DNA from: Rhodoferax bucti
GTDB taxonomy: Bacteria; Pseudomonadota; Gammaproteobacteria; Burkholderiales; Burkholderiaceae_C
Direction: 5' to 3'
Assembly: GCF_005876985.1 (NCBI RefSeq)
Contig: NZ_VAHD01000001.1
Span: 620,001 to 684,000, forward strand
Length of the DNA stretch: 64,000 nucleotides
Below the pieces are notes generated by a model. That model ran no database searches. It was not told the DNA's origin and saw only the letters and a list, made by a program, of their open reading frames with translations. This document shows, piece by piece, positions 42,952 through 50,889 of this stretch. How positions within the stretch are numbered: position 1 is the first letter of the stretch; each line of letters begins with the position of its first letter. The translations under genes were made by a program, and so were the position numbers.

Positions 42952-44349
42952 TCAATTCAAGCTTTCCATCCGCAGCACACTGGCAAAGCCCAGCACCTCC
43001 GGCCAGGCCTCGACCGCCTGCAACGCAGGTCGCAAGTCGCGCAGCGCTAAGGGCTGGATGAGCAGCACCAGGCAAGGCTGCGCGTCATCCGCCGGGTGGG
43101 GGAGCACCTCCATGCGCTGCACCTGCACGCCAGCCAGCGCCAGTGTTTGCAGTACGCGGGGTGCGGTGACGTCGGGGCGGCTCAGGTCCAAGCGCACATA
43201 AAAGGCGCTCTGCACATCGTCCGCAGCCAGCACCGGCATCGCCTGTACCGCACCGCTTTGAAAACCGAGCGCGGGCACACGTTGCACCGGTGGCAGGCTG
43301 GCGCTGCGGGCCAGGTCCACCAAATCGGCGATCACAGCGGAGCCGGTTTGCTCAGCCCCCGCACCAGCGCCGTAGTACAGCGTGATGCCCGCCGCATCGC
43401 TCTTGACCATGACGGCGTTCATGCTGCCGTGCACCTGGGCCAGCAGGTGGTCGGCCGGCAGCAGCGTGGGGTGCACGCGCAGCTCCAGCGCGCCGCCCAT
43501 GCGCTTGGCAATGCCCAGCAGCTTCACGCGGTAACCCCAGCGCTCGGCAAAGGCCACGTCGGCCGCGTCCAGCGCGGTAATGCCTTGCGCCTGCACATCG
43601 GCAAACTGCGGGGGTACACCAAACGCGTTGGCGGCCAGCAGGGTGAGCTTGTGGGCGGCGTCGGTGCCTTGCACGTCAAAGGCGGGGTCGGCCTCGGCGT
43701 AGCCCAAGGCTTGCGCTTCTACCAAGGCGGCGGCAAAGCTCAGGCCGCGCTCGCGCATGGCAGAGAGGATGAAGTTGGTGGTGCCGTTGATGATGCCGGC
43801 CACCCACTCCACGCGGTTGGCCGTGAGCCCCTCGCGCAGCGCCTTGATGATGGGGATGCTCACCGCCACCGCACCCTCATAGGCCACCACCACCCCGCGA
43901 GCTTGGGCGGCCGCAAAGATTTCGCTACCGTGCTCGGCCAGCAAGGCCTTGTTGGCGGTGACCACGTGTTTGCCATTGGCAATCGCCTGCAGCACCAGCG
44001 TGCGGGCCAGGGTGGTGCCACCCATGACCTCGACCACCACATCCACGTCGGGGCTGCTGATGAGGGCTTGCGGGTCGTCGGTGAGCTGCACCTGCTGGCT
44101 GGCCGACTCGCCAGCCAAGCGCGCCAGCGTGGCGGCAGCGCGGGGCAGGTGGCGCACAGCGACCCTGCGCACCTCGATGCGGCGGCCGGCGCGCGCGGCA
44201 ATCAGCTCTGCATTGCGCAGCAACACCGCCAAGGTGCCGCCGCCCACGGTGCCCAGCCCCAGAAGGCCCACGCGCAAAGGGGCCGGCGCGGCCAGCGGCG
44301 CAGTGCTGACAGGGCTGCCAGCGGAACGGTTGAGGTGATCTTGGTACAT
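42952..44349 (-). CDS. hom: Homoserine dehydrogenase
   Basis: 465 residues. It reduces aspartate semialdehyde to homoserine for threonine and methionine. NAD(P) loop GLLGLGTVGGGT near 27-38; catalytic and substrate segments TANKALLAEHG, AGIINGTTNFIL and YAEADPAFDVQGTDAAHKL. The C-terminal ACT regulatory domain begins near 375 (FYVRLDLSRPDVT). The ATG follows CGGAGAC; a longer frame adds 21 residues inside the leader region. A Thr/Ile leader peptide and attenuator precede it, so amino-acid supply likely controls its transcription. The BRO gene follows on the same strand. Confidence 0.96.
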   Translation of the reverse strand: MYQDHLNRSAGSPVSTAPLAAPAPLRVGLLGLGTVGGGTLAVLLRNAELIAARAGRRIEVRRVAVRHLPRAAATLARLAGESASQQVQLTDDPQALISSPDVDVVVEVMGGTTLARTLVLQAIANGKHVVTANKALLAEHGSEIFAAAQARGVVVAYEGAVAVSIPIIKALREGLTANRVEWVAGIINGTTNFILSAMRERGLSFAAALVEAQALGYAEADPAFDVQGTDAAHKLTLLAANAFGVPPQFADVQAQGITALDAADVAFAERWGYRVKLLGIAKRMGGALELRVHPTLLPADHLLAQVHGSMNAVMVKSDAAGITLYYGAGAGAEQTGSAVIADLVDLARSASLPPVQRVPALGFQSGAVQAMPVLAADDVQSAFYVRLDLSRPDVTAPRVLQTLALAGVQVQRMEVLPHPADDAQPCLVLLIQPLALRDLRPALQAVEAWPEVLGFASVLRMESLN

Positions 44350-44412
44350 GGTTGTCTCCGGAACAGTTGCGGGCCCTGCTGCCGGGGCCGGGTTCTTCTG
44401 CGGAGAAAACAC

Positions 44413-44455
44413 CAGGTGGCAGCCGGAACGGCCACCTGCACGACTCAGGTGGCCG
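44413..44455 (-). promoter_or_regulatory. Transcription attenuator of hom (antiterminator/terminator switch)
   Basis: Read on the minus strand. Arm 1 CGGCCACCTG (44455-44446) is perfectly complementary to arm 2 CAGGTGGCCG (44438-44429). Most of arm 2 (CAGGTGGC) can instead pair with arm 3 GCCACCTG (44420-44413), which is followed by GTGTTTTCTC. Arm 1 overlaps the last codons of the leader peptide. A ribosome reaching the leader stop would cover arm 1 and allow the terminator; stalling at earlier Thr codons would leave arm 1 free for the antiterminator. Confidence 0.75.
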
Positions 44456-44486
44456 TGGTGCTAATGGTGGTAATCGAGTTGCGCAC
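44445..44486 (-). CDS. Leader peptide of the hom attenuator (Thr/Ile-rich)
   Basis: 13 residues, MRNSITTISTTAT, from a GTG start with GGAG five bases upstream. Five of the 13 residues are Thr and two are Ile, the pattern of thr-operon leaders (E. coli ThrL is also Thr/Ile-rich). Too short for ordinary ORF calling. Its last four codons form arm 1 of the antiterminator. It lies about 95 bases before the hom start. The rest of the 44350-44691 spacer holds only a 22-bp palindrome and probable promoters. Confidence 0.75.
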   Translation of the reverse strand: MRNSITTISTTAT

Positions 44487-44561
44487 GCCTGCTCCGCGCG
44501 CCGGGGCACGGGGTGAAGAGGGGCAGAAATGGCACAACATGGGCGCAGCATAGCACAGGCT

Positions 44562-44583
44562 ATTTGCTCCGCGCGGAGCAAAT
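44562..44583. promoter_or_regulatory. 22-bp perfect palindrome between hom leader and CxxC gene
   Basis: ATTTGCTCCGC and its exact complement GCGGAGCAAAT meet with no spacer. It is about 76 bases upstream of the leader peptide and 109 bases before the divergent small gene. It may be an operator for a dimeric regulator of either direction. Confidence 0.5.
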
Positions 44584-44691
44584 TACATTCATCGTGCGGG
44601 CACCATGCGCAGCCACCCGTTTTGCAGCCCTTGAAGGGGCTGCGACAATCACGCCCTTCCCCCACCCACGGCGCCGCCGAAGAAACCCCTC

Positions 44692-44943
44692 ATGTCTGAC
44701 AACTACAAAATCGCCGCCGAAGCGCGCGAAGCCGCTTTGTGCGAACCCTGCCGCGGCATCCAGCGCGATTGGCGCCGCGCCCCCGGCCATGCCGAGCTGG
44801 TGCAGGGCGATAACCGCAAGGAAGACCGCAACGGCCATTCGGTCACCATCACCCGCTACCGCTGCGCCCGCTGCGCATCCATCTGGGATTACGAAAACAA
44901 CAAATCCAACCAGCGGGCAGGCTGGTCACTGCCCCGCCGCTAA
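44692..44943 (+). CDS. Small CxxC...CxxC protein (zinc-ribbon-like), function unknown
   Basis: 83 residues. Two cysteine pairs, C17/C20 (CEPC) and C58/C61 (CARC), are spaced as in a zinc ribbon. The sequence after the second pair (SIWDYENNKSN) is hydrophilic. No function is recognised. It is divergent from hom and 30 bases upstream of the RIO kinase gene, so the two may be co-transcribed. Confidence 0.78.
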   Translation: MSDNYKIAAEAREAALCEPCRGIQRDWRRAPGHAELVQGDNRKEDRNGHSVTITRYRCARCASIWDYENNKSNQRAGWSLPRR

Positions 44944-44973
44944 GGTGCGGGTCACGCAGGGGGCCACCCCCGT

Positions 44974-45867
44974 ATGAAGGCGCCGCCCAGACTGCAGTCG
45001 CTGGTGGAAGAGGGCCTGATCGACACCGTGGTGCGCCAGCTCATGAGCGGCAAAGAGGCCATGGTGTTTGTGGTGCGCGCAGGCGAGCACACGTTGTGCG
45101 CCAAGATCTACAAAGAAGCCAATAACCGCAGCTTCCGCCAGGCGGTGGACTACACCGAGAACCGCAAGGTCAAAAACTCGCGCTCAGCCCGCGCCATGGC
45201 CAAGGGCAGCAAGTTCGGCCGGCAGGAGCAAGAGGCCGCCTGGCAAAGCGCCGAGGTCGACGCGCTGTACCGCCTGGCCGCGGCCGGCGTGCGCGTGCCG
45301 CAGCCCATGAACTTTCACGATGGTGTGCTCTTGATGGAGCTGGTCACCGACGCAGACGGCGACGCCGCGCCCCGCCTGAACGATGTGGCCTTCACCGAAG
45401 CGCAAGCGCTGCAACACCACGCCACGCTGATCGGCGAGGTGGTGCGCATGCTGTGTGCGGGCGTGGTGCACGGGGATTTGTCGGAGTTCAACATCCTGCT
45501 GGCGCATGTAAGCGGCGAGGATGGGGCACCGGGGCGGGACGAACCGGTCATCATCGACCTGCCGCAAGCCGTGGACGCGGCCGGCAACAACCACGCCCAG
45601 CGCATGCTGATGCGCGATGTGGCCAACCTGCGCGACTTTTTTGGGCAGTTTGCACCCGCGCTGCTGAAAACCGATTTCGGCCCCGAGATCTGGAGCCTGT
45701 ACCAGAGCGGCCTGCTGGACAACGACAGCCCGCTGACCGGCCACTACGAGCGCGCCCATGCCGATGTGGATATGCAAGCCGTGCTGCGCGAGATTGACGA
45801 CGCCCGCGCCGAAGACGCTGCACGGCGCCTGCGCATGGCAGGGGCTGCCACCCCTTTCCAACCCTGA
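44974..45867 (+). CDS. RIO1-type serine protein kinase
   Basis: 297 residues. RIO kinase features: GKEAMVFVVRAGEHTLCAKIYKE (ATP-binding Lys), the RIO insert with RKVKNSRSARAMAKGSKFGRQE, catalytic loop VVHGDLSEFNILL and metal loop VIIDLPQAVD. Bacterial RIO proteins of this type are linked to stress in a few gammaproteobacteria, but targets are unknown. The first residues lack a good ribosome site. It is followed in 12 bases by the membrane Mrr-like gene. Confidence 0.92.
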   Translation: MKAPPRLQSLVEEGLIDTVVRQLMSGKEAMVFVVRAGEHTLCAKIYKEANNRSFRQAVDYTENRKVKNSRSARAMAKGSKFGRQEQEAAWQSAEVDALYRLAAAGVRVPQPMNFHDGVLLMELVTDADGDAAPRLNDVAFTEAQALQHHATLIGEVVRMLCAGVVHGDLSEFNILLAHVSGEDGAPGRDEPVIIDLPQAVDAAGNNHAQRMLMRDVANLRDFFGQFAPALLKTDFGPEIWSLYQSGLLDNDSPLTGHYERAHADVDMQAVLREIDDARAEDAARRLRMAGAATPFQP

Positions 45868-45879
45868 AGAGATACGTCG

Positions 45880-46443
45880 ATGAAATTCAAGATGGCCCCC
45901 AATTCGCTGTTTGCGATTCTGTTGCGCAATCCGTGGTGGTACAGCTTTGTGCTGGTAGCGGTGATCTGCGCCATCTCAGTGGCGCTGTTGCCCAAAGATG
46001 TGGTGGTGTTTGGCGTCATCGGGGCGTTCCCGTTTGTGGTGACCGGCGGGGTGGCACTCCGAAGGCAGTGGAACAAGCCCTCCGCAGCGGCGGTTGAAGC
46101 GGACATGGCGAGGATTGCGGGTCTGTCCTGGCGGGATTTTTCCCAGGAGTTGGAGGCCAAGTTTGTCGCGCAGGGCTATGAGGTGACGCGTTTGCCGGTA
46201 AAAGGCGCATCGGCCTCCGGCACTGCCAGTGCTGCCGATTTCCGTTTGGAAAACGCCGGGAAAGTAACGCTCGTGGCCGCCAAGCGCTATAAGGCCGCGG
46301 TGCATGGCCTGGAGGCGCTGGAAGCGTTGGTGGCGCAGAAAGAGGCCATGGGCGCGGACAACGCGAGGTATGTTTGCTTGGGCGCGTTGAGCCAGCAGGC
46401 GGCGAAGTTTGCCAAGGACCACGCCATCCACGTGGGGCTTTGA
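45880..46443 (+). CDS. Membrane-anchored Mrr-like (restriction endonuclease fold) protein
   Basis: 187 residues. Two helices (about 19-37 and 41-60) are followed by a cytoplasmic domain resembling the Mrr catalytic fold: GLSWRDFSQELEAKFVAQGYEV, ADFRLENAGKVTLVAAKRYKAAVHGLEAL. In active Mrr enzymes the motif is D...(Q/E)xK; here the acidic strand is ADFRL and the second motif is AAK, so the Gln/Glu is missing. It may bind rather than cut DNA, or act otherwise. Same strand and tightly spaced with the RIO and DTW genes. Confidence 0.75.
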   Translation: MKFKMAPNSLFAILLRNPWWYSFVLVAVICAISVALLPKDVVVFGVIGAFPFVVTGGVALRRQWNKPSAAAVEADMARIAGLSWRDFSQELEAKFVAQGYEVTRLPVKGASASGTASAADFRLENAGKVTLVAAKRYKAAVHGLEALEALVAQKEAMGADNARYVCLGALSQQAAKFAKDHAIHVGL

Positions 46444-46444
46444 C

Positions 46445-47224
46445 ATGAGCAAGCCGGTTCCCGCTGCACCCCATGCGGTGTCGCAGTTACGCGCAGCGCG
46501 ACTGGCCCGCAGCAGCAAGCCTTTTCTGGCGCGTGGCGGCATGAAGGGCGAGCGCTGCCCGGGCTGCCGCATCAACCCCGCCCACTGCATTTGCGCCCTG
46601 CGCCCGCAGCTGCCGGTGAACGCCGGCGTGTGCCTGCTGATGGCGGATATTGAACCCCTCAAGCCCAGCAACACCGGCTGGCTGATTGCCGATGTGGTGC
46701 CCGACACCTGGGCCTTCGGCTGGGCCCGCACGGAGGTAGACCCCGCCCTGCTCACCCTGCTGGCCGACCCGCAGTGGCAACCTTATGTGGTGTTCCCTGG
46801 CGAGTTTGTGACCCCCGGTCGGGTGGTGAACACGCTGCCTGCCGCTACAGAAATGCCCGCCGGCAAAAGGCCCCTATTTATCCTGCTGGACGCCACCTGG
46901 CCGGAAGCCCGCAAGATGTTCCGCAAAAGCCCCTACCTCGACCGCTTTCCGGTGCTGAGCCTGCAGCCGGAGCAAATCTCGCGCTACCGCTTGCGCCGCT
47001 CGCGCCGCGAAGACCACTTCTGCACCAGCGAAGTGGGCGCGCTCTGCTTGGAGCTGGCGGGCGAGCACCGTGCCGCGCAGGCTCTGGAAGCCTGGCTGGA
47101 CGTCTACACCCACCACTACCTGCAAGCCAAGCACCAGCTGCCCCCGCACCTGGACACACCGGCCCATCTGGCGCTGCAGGCGCTGGCCGCGTCCGGTGAA
47201 TCGCCGTCATTTCATACACTATGA
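46445..47224 (+). CDS. DTW-domain protein, probable tRNA-uridine aminocarboxypropyltransferase
   Basis: 259 residues. N-terminal cysteine cluster CPGCRINPAHCIC (C38, C41, C48, C50), probably zinc-binding. The DTW core is FILLDATWPEARKMFRKSPYL, followed by EQISRYRLRRSRREDHFCTSE. Family members TapT/TuaA make acp3U in tRNA from SAM. The ATG is one base after the upstream stop. Its own stop lies in a dispersed repeat. Confidence 0.88.
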   Translation: MSKPVPAAPHAVSQLRAARLARSSKPFLARGGMKGERCPGCRINPAHCICALRPQLPVNAGVCLLMADIEPLKPSNTGWLIADVVPDTWAFGWARTEVDPALLTLLADPQWQPYVVFPGEFVTPGRVVNTLPAATEMPAGKRPLFILLDATWPEARKMFRKSPYLDRFPVLSLQPEQISRYRLRRSRREDHFCTSEVGALCLELAGEHRAAQALEAWLDVYTHHYLQAKHQLPPHLDTPAHLALQALAASGESPSFHTL

Positions 47225-47271
47225 TTTTGATAGCTGCTTGCGCATATTCCATGTGCGCCAGAGCCCGATTT
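47218..47271 (+). repeat. Dispersed hairpin repeat, copy 10
   Basis: CTATGATTTTGATAGCTGC, TTGCGCATATTCC and ATGTGCGCCAGAGCCCGATTT, close to consensus. It includes the TGA stop of the DTW gene and ends 20 bases before the next start. Confidence 0.82.
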
Positions 47272-47291
47272 GACGCATAAAAAGGGGCGCC

Positions 47292-47696
47292 ATGCCACAT
47301 CTGGTCATTCTGTACACCGCCAACCTGGACCGCGAAGCCGACATCTCCGGCCTGTGCCGCAGCCTGTGCGACACCCTGCTCGCCCAGCGCGATGAGAGCG
47401 GCAAACAAGTCTTCCCCACCGGAGGCACGCGGGTGCTGGCCTACCCGGCCGCGCACAGTGCAGTGGCTGACGGAAAGGGCGACTACGGCTTTCTGTACAT
47501 GAACCTGCGCATGGCCCAAGGCCGCAGTGCGGTGGTGCACCAGCAGGTGGGCGAGGCACTCAAGGCTACCGTGGGCAGCTATCTGGCCGATGTGCTGGCC
47601 CGCAAACCCCTGGGTATTACGGTGCAGATCGACGAAGGCCACGAGGTGTTTGACGGCAAGCACAGCACACTGCACCCGCTGTTCAACAAAGCCTGA
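47292..47696 (+). CDS. 5-carboxymethyl-2-hydroxymuconate delta-isomerase family protein
   Basis: 134 residues of the tautomerase superfamily. It begins MPHLVILYTANL, so Pro2 would be the catalytic N-terminal proline after Met removal. The end (ADVLARKPLGITVQIDEGHEVFDGKHSTLHPLF) matches CHMI/HpaF. No other homoprotocatechuate-pathway genes are nearby, so the native substrate is uncertain. One base separates its stop from the next start. Confidence 0.88.
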   Translation: MPHLVILYTANLDREADISGLCRSLCDTLLAQRDESGKQVFPTGGTRVLAYPAAHSAVADGKGDYGFLYMNLRMAQGRSAVVHQQVGEALKATVGSYLADVLARKPLGITVQIDEGHEVFDGKHSTLHPLFNKA

Positions 47697-47697
47697 C

Positions 47698-49188
47698 ATG
47701 CACACCACGGACAAAGCCGTTGCGTCCCGGGGCATCGCCATGCTGCTGGCGCTGTGCGTGGCCTTCCCGTGGGTGCACCCCTTCAGCTGGGGCCCCAACC
47801 CGGACATGCTGCAACGCCTGGTCACGGCGGGTTGCAGCGCGGCATTTTTGCTGTGCTGGGCCTTAGGGGCACGCTTCAGTTCGCTGCACACGCTGGCCCG
47901 CACCGTGGCGGCGGCCTGGCTGGCGGCGGCACTGCTGAGCTGCGCCATGGCCCTGGTTCAATACTTCGGCGCGGTAGACGGCGCGCTGGCCGACTGGATC
48001 ACCTGCACCGACACGGGCACTGCCTTTGCCAACCTGCGCCAGCGCAACCAGTTTGCCTCGCTCACCTCCATGGGCTTGCTCAGCCTGCTGTTCATGGCCC
48101 AGTGGCCGGCGCAGGGCGGGCTGCAACACGCGCCATGGCTGCACCAGCTGCTGATTGCCGCCGCGCTGCTGCTCCTGGCCCTGGGCAACGCCACCAGCAG
48201 CTCACGCACCGGTGTGTTGCAGTGGGTGGTGATTGCGGGCATGGCCCTGCTGTGGGACCAGCAGGCCCAGCGCGCCGTGCTGCGCTGGAGCGTGCTGGCG
48301 CTGGGGCTTTACTTGGCGGCCAATCTGGTGCTGCCCCTGCTGCTGCAGCTCTACACCGGCGTGGCACCCTCCAGCGCGCTGGACCGCTTCCGCGAAACCA
48401 GTGGCAGCGAGAGCCGTACCGTGCTCTGGGCCAATGTGCTGGAGTTGATTCGCCAGAAGCCCTGGCTGGGTTGGGGGTGGGGTGAGCTCAAGTTTGCCCA
48501 CTTCATCCACCCGTATGCGGGCGAGCGCTTCAGCGACATCCTGGACAACGCGCACAACCTGCCCCTGCACCTGGCGGTGGAGCTGGGCGTTCCCATCGCC
48601 ATCGGATGGTGCGGTCTGGCCATAGCGCTCACCGTGCGTGCACGACCCTGGCGCGAGCCCAGCGCCACACGCCAGTGGGCCTGGGGCGTGCTCATGGTGA
48701 TTGGCGTGCACAGCCTGCTGGAGTACCCGCTCTGGTATGGCCCGTTTCAAGTGGCCACCGTGCTGGCCCTGGGGGTGCTCTATGGCCGCAGGCTGCTGCA
48801 CTGGGCCGGCTTGCCGGTGCTGGCAGGCGGTGTGGCCGGCCTGCTGATGGTGGCCACGGCTTACACCAGCTGGGACTATTGGCGCATCAGCCAGCTCTAT
48901 ATTCCCCCGGCTCATCGGGCGGCTACCTGGCGGGATGACACCTGGGACAAGGTGAAAGACTCCGTGATCTTCCGGCGCGAGGTGCAGTTTGCCTACGTCA
49001 CCACCACGCCGGTCACCCCGGAAACAGCCGAGGCGCTATACGCAGCCTCGCTGCAAGCCCTGCACTTTTCCCCCGAGCCCAAGGTGATTGCCGTGCTGCT
49101 GGAAAGCGCCGCCTTGCTGGGGCTGGAAAGCCCGCTCACCGAACACATCCGCCGGCAATGGCGGGCCGCCTACCGCGAAGGTTATTGA
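47698..49188 (+). CDS. PglL-family O-oligosaccharyltransferase (Wzy/WaaL fold)
   Basis: 496 residues with about 11-12 membrane helices and a C-terminal soluble tail. The periplasmic catalytic loop has RFRETSGSESRTVLWANVLELIRQKPWLGWGWGELKFAHF and the essential-type histidine in DNAHNLPLHLAVELGVP. The PglL group transfers glycan from lipid carrier to pilin-like proteins; WaaL/Wzy activity cannot be excluded. ATG taken one base after the isomerase stop; a longer frame overlaps that gene. It ends overlapping the convergent rarD. Confidence 0.9.
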   Translation: MHTTDKAVASRGIAMLLALCVAFPWVHPFSWGPNPDMLQRLVTAGCSAAFLLCWALGARFSSLHTLARTVAAAWLAAALLSCAMALVQYFGAVDGALADWITCTDTGTAFANLRQRNQFASLTSMGLLSLLFMAQWPAQGGLQHAPWLHQLLIAAALLLLALGNATSSSRTGVLQWVVIAGMALLWDQQAQRAVLRWSVLALGLYLAANLVLPLLLQLYTGVAPSSALDRFRETSGSESRTVLWANVLELIRQKPWLGWGWGELKFAHFIHPYAGERFSDILDNAHNLPLHLAVELGVPIAIGWCGLAIALTVRARPWREPSATRQWAWGVLMVIGVHSLLEYPLWYGPFQVATVLALGVLYGRRLLHWAGLPVLAGGVAGLLMVATAYTSWDYWRISQLYIPPAHRAATWRDDTWDKVKDSVIFRREVQFAYVTTTPVTPETAEALYAASLQALHFSPEPKVIAVLLESAALLGLESPLTEHIRRQWRAAYREGY

Positions 49189-50072
49189 GCGGCCACGCGG
49201 GCTGTACCCTGGCGGCTGAACCACCAGCCCTCCAGGCTGTACACCACCAGCGCCGCCCAGATCAGGCAAAAGCCCACGGCGCGGGCCGAGGCAAACGGCT
49301 CGCCATACAGCCACACCCCGATCAGCAACTGCAGGCTGGGCGAGATGTATTGCAAGATGCCCATGGTGGCCATGGACACACGCCGCGCACCGGCAGCAAA
49401 CAGCAGCAAGGGCACCGCCGTCAAGGGCCCGGCCAGCAACAACCAGCCCACATCAGCCGCGCTGCCTTGCACCAGAGCGCCTTGCCCGTGCCAGGCCCAC
49501 CACCCCAGCATGCAACCGGCCAGCGGGGCGAGCACCAGCGTTTCCAGCGTCAGGCCTTCCAACGCCCCCAGGGCACCCACCTTGCGCAACAGGCCATAAA
49601 ACCCGAAAGTAATTGCCAGCACCAGGGCCACCCACGGCACATGGCCCGACAGCAACGCCAACCAGAGCACGCCGGCTGCGGCTACCGCCACAGCGAGCCA
49701 CTGCCCGGGGCGCGGGCGCTCCCGCAAAAACACAAAGCCCAGCCCCACATTGACCAGCGGCAGGATGAAGTAGCCCAGGCTGGCATCTAGCACATGGCCG
49801 TTTTGTACCGCCCAAACGTAAACCAGCCAGTTCACCCCCAGTAGCACGGCCGACAGGGCAAACGCCCCCATGACCCTGGGCGTGCGCCACACCGCGCCCA
49901 GCCAGGCCCACTGGCGGCGCACCGCCAGCACGGCCAAGAGCAAGACCATGCACCAGACGGTGCGGTGCATCACCACCTCCAGCGCAGGAATGGCGGACAA
50001 CTGCTTGAAATACAAAGGAAAAAGGCCCCAAGCCAGGTAGGCCAGAGCCGCATAGAGAACACCGGTTTGCAT
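49182..50072 (-). CDS. rarD: EamA-family transporter RarD
   Basis: 296 residues with ten membrane helices in two EamA repeats. MQTGVLYAALAYLAWGLFPLYFK at the N-terminus and MGILQYISPSLQLLIGVWLYGEPF near the C-terminus are diagnostic. RarD is named for a chloramphenicol-sensitive phenotype in Escherichia coli; its substrate is not established. The ATG has CAGGA upstream; an in-frame TTG seven codons earlier is less likely. Confidence 0.92.
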   Translation of the reverse strand: MQTGVLYAALAYLAWGLFPLYFKQLSAIPALEVVMHRTVWCMVLLLAVLAVRRQWAWLGAVWRTPRVMGAFALSAVLLGVNWLVYVWAVQNGHVLDASLGYFILPLVNVGLGFVFLRERPRPGQWLAVAVAAAGVLWLALLSGHVPWVALVLAITFGFYGLLRKVGALGALEGLTLETLVLAPLAGCMLGWWAWHGQGALVQGSAADVGWLLLAGPLTAVPLLLFAAGARRVSMATMGILQYISPSLQLLIGVWLYGEPFASARAVGFCLIWAALVVYSLEGWWFSRQGTARVAAQ

Positions 50073-50130
50073 CACATCCTGGGGCGCGTGCAACGCCCTT
50101 CCTCGTTTATGTCATTTCGATGTGCAGACA

Positions 50131-50264
50131 CCTTCGTTCCCCCCGGAGCAGACTGTGCGCACACTACCTGTCAGCTGCACTGCATGCGATGCACGGCGCA
50201 ACCAAGTGGTCAGTGTAGTTTGAAGGGGCCCATGCTTCCGGGGGGTGGCATGGGCCTTCTTTTT
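50131..50264 (+). ncRNA. Candidate structured RNA with its own terminator
   Basis: Nested complementary segments: CCCCCCGGA (50139-50147) with TCCGGGGGG (50237-50245); ACACT.ACC (50161-50168) with GGT.AGTGT (50208-50216, one bulge); and the hairpin TGCAT-GCG-ATGCA (50181-50193). A Rho-independent terminator follows whose loop contains the TCCGGGGGG segment. No reading frame fits. No plus-strand gene upstream needs this terminator. Length rules out 6S RNA as usually seen. Could also act on the minus strand as a rarD leader. Tentative. Confidence 0.35.
50223..50264 (+). terminator. Rho-independent terminator, plus strand
   Basis: GGCCCATGC and GCATGGGCC form a 9-bp stem with a 12-base loop, followed by TTCTTTTT. 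The T run overlaps the stop codon of the minus-strand DUF962 gene. On the minus strand the hairpin has no T run. Confidence 0.7.
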
Positions 50265-50784
50265 AAGCCGCGTGACCGTGGGCCGCATGGCCAGCGCCCA
50301 GACGGCGCTGCACCTCATCCCGCACCTCGGTCCGCAGCTGGAGATGGAAGGCAACTTCCGCCACCAAAAACAGCGGGCCCACCAGCAGGCCGATCAGGTC
50401 ATCCACAAACGCGGGCTTCTTGCCCTCGAAGTAATGGCCCACAAACTGGAACGCCCAGCCCACCACAAACAAGCCGATACCCCACCCCAGCCAGACGCTG
50501 GTGCTCTGTGCGGCAAACCATTGGCTGGCCGCCAAGGAGGCCGCCAGCAACATGGCCATAACGATGCCGAAGCGGGCATCCAGCCGCGCATAAAACCAGG
50601 TGGATGCCAATGCAGCCAGCACCGCAGGGCTGAGCAGCAACGCGCCCACCGGCCACTGCGGCCGCGACAGCAGAATGGTGACGGCCAGCACAATCATAGG
50701 GATGCCCACAAAATGCGTGGCCACGTTGCGGCTGTCCTGGTGGTAGGCCGCGTACTGGGTCAGATGGTCGGTGAGGGTTTTCAT
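50263..50784 (-). CDS. DUF962/Mpo1-like membrane protein
   Basis: 173 residues with four helices. The family N-terminus is MKTLTDHLTQYAAYHQDSRNVATHFVGIP, and WAFQFVGHYFEGKKPAF lies in the middle; the His residues in both (HxxxHF-like and VGHYFE) are the candidate metal ligands. Yeast Mpo1 is an Fe-dependent dioxygenase of 2-hydroxy fatty acids; the same role here is inference. The C-terminus is His-rich (GHAAHGHAA). Divergent from a Crp/Fnr regulator. Confidence 0.88.
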   Translation of the reverse strand: MKTLTDHLTQYAAYHQDSRNVATHFVGIPMIVLAVTILLSRPQWPVGALLLSPAVLAALASTWFYARLDARFGIVMAMLLAASLAASQWFAAQSTSVWLGWGIGLFVVGWAFQFVGHYFEGKKPAFVDDLIGLLVGPLFLVAEVAFHLQLRTEVRDEVQRRLGAGHAAHGHAA

Positions 50785-50889
50785 GGTGGTCTCCGTAGTT
50801 GTGGGCGCATGATGGGCGCCGCTATGCTTGCCGTCTGTCAAGAAGCCGACACAAACCCGCCCACCTAGTGAAAGCCCTAGTCCCCGCCC

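Noticed and set aside
50131..50264. 6S RNA as identity of the structured region
   Set aside because: Too short and lacks the conserved central-bubble sequence; kept only as an unnamed candidate.
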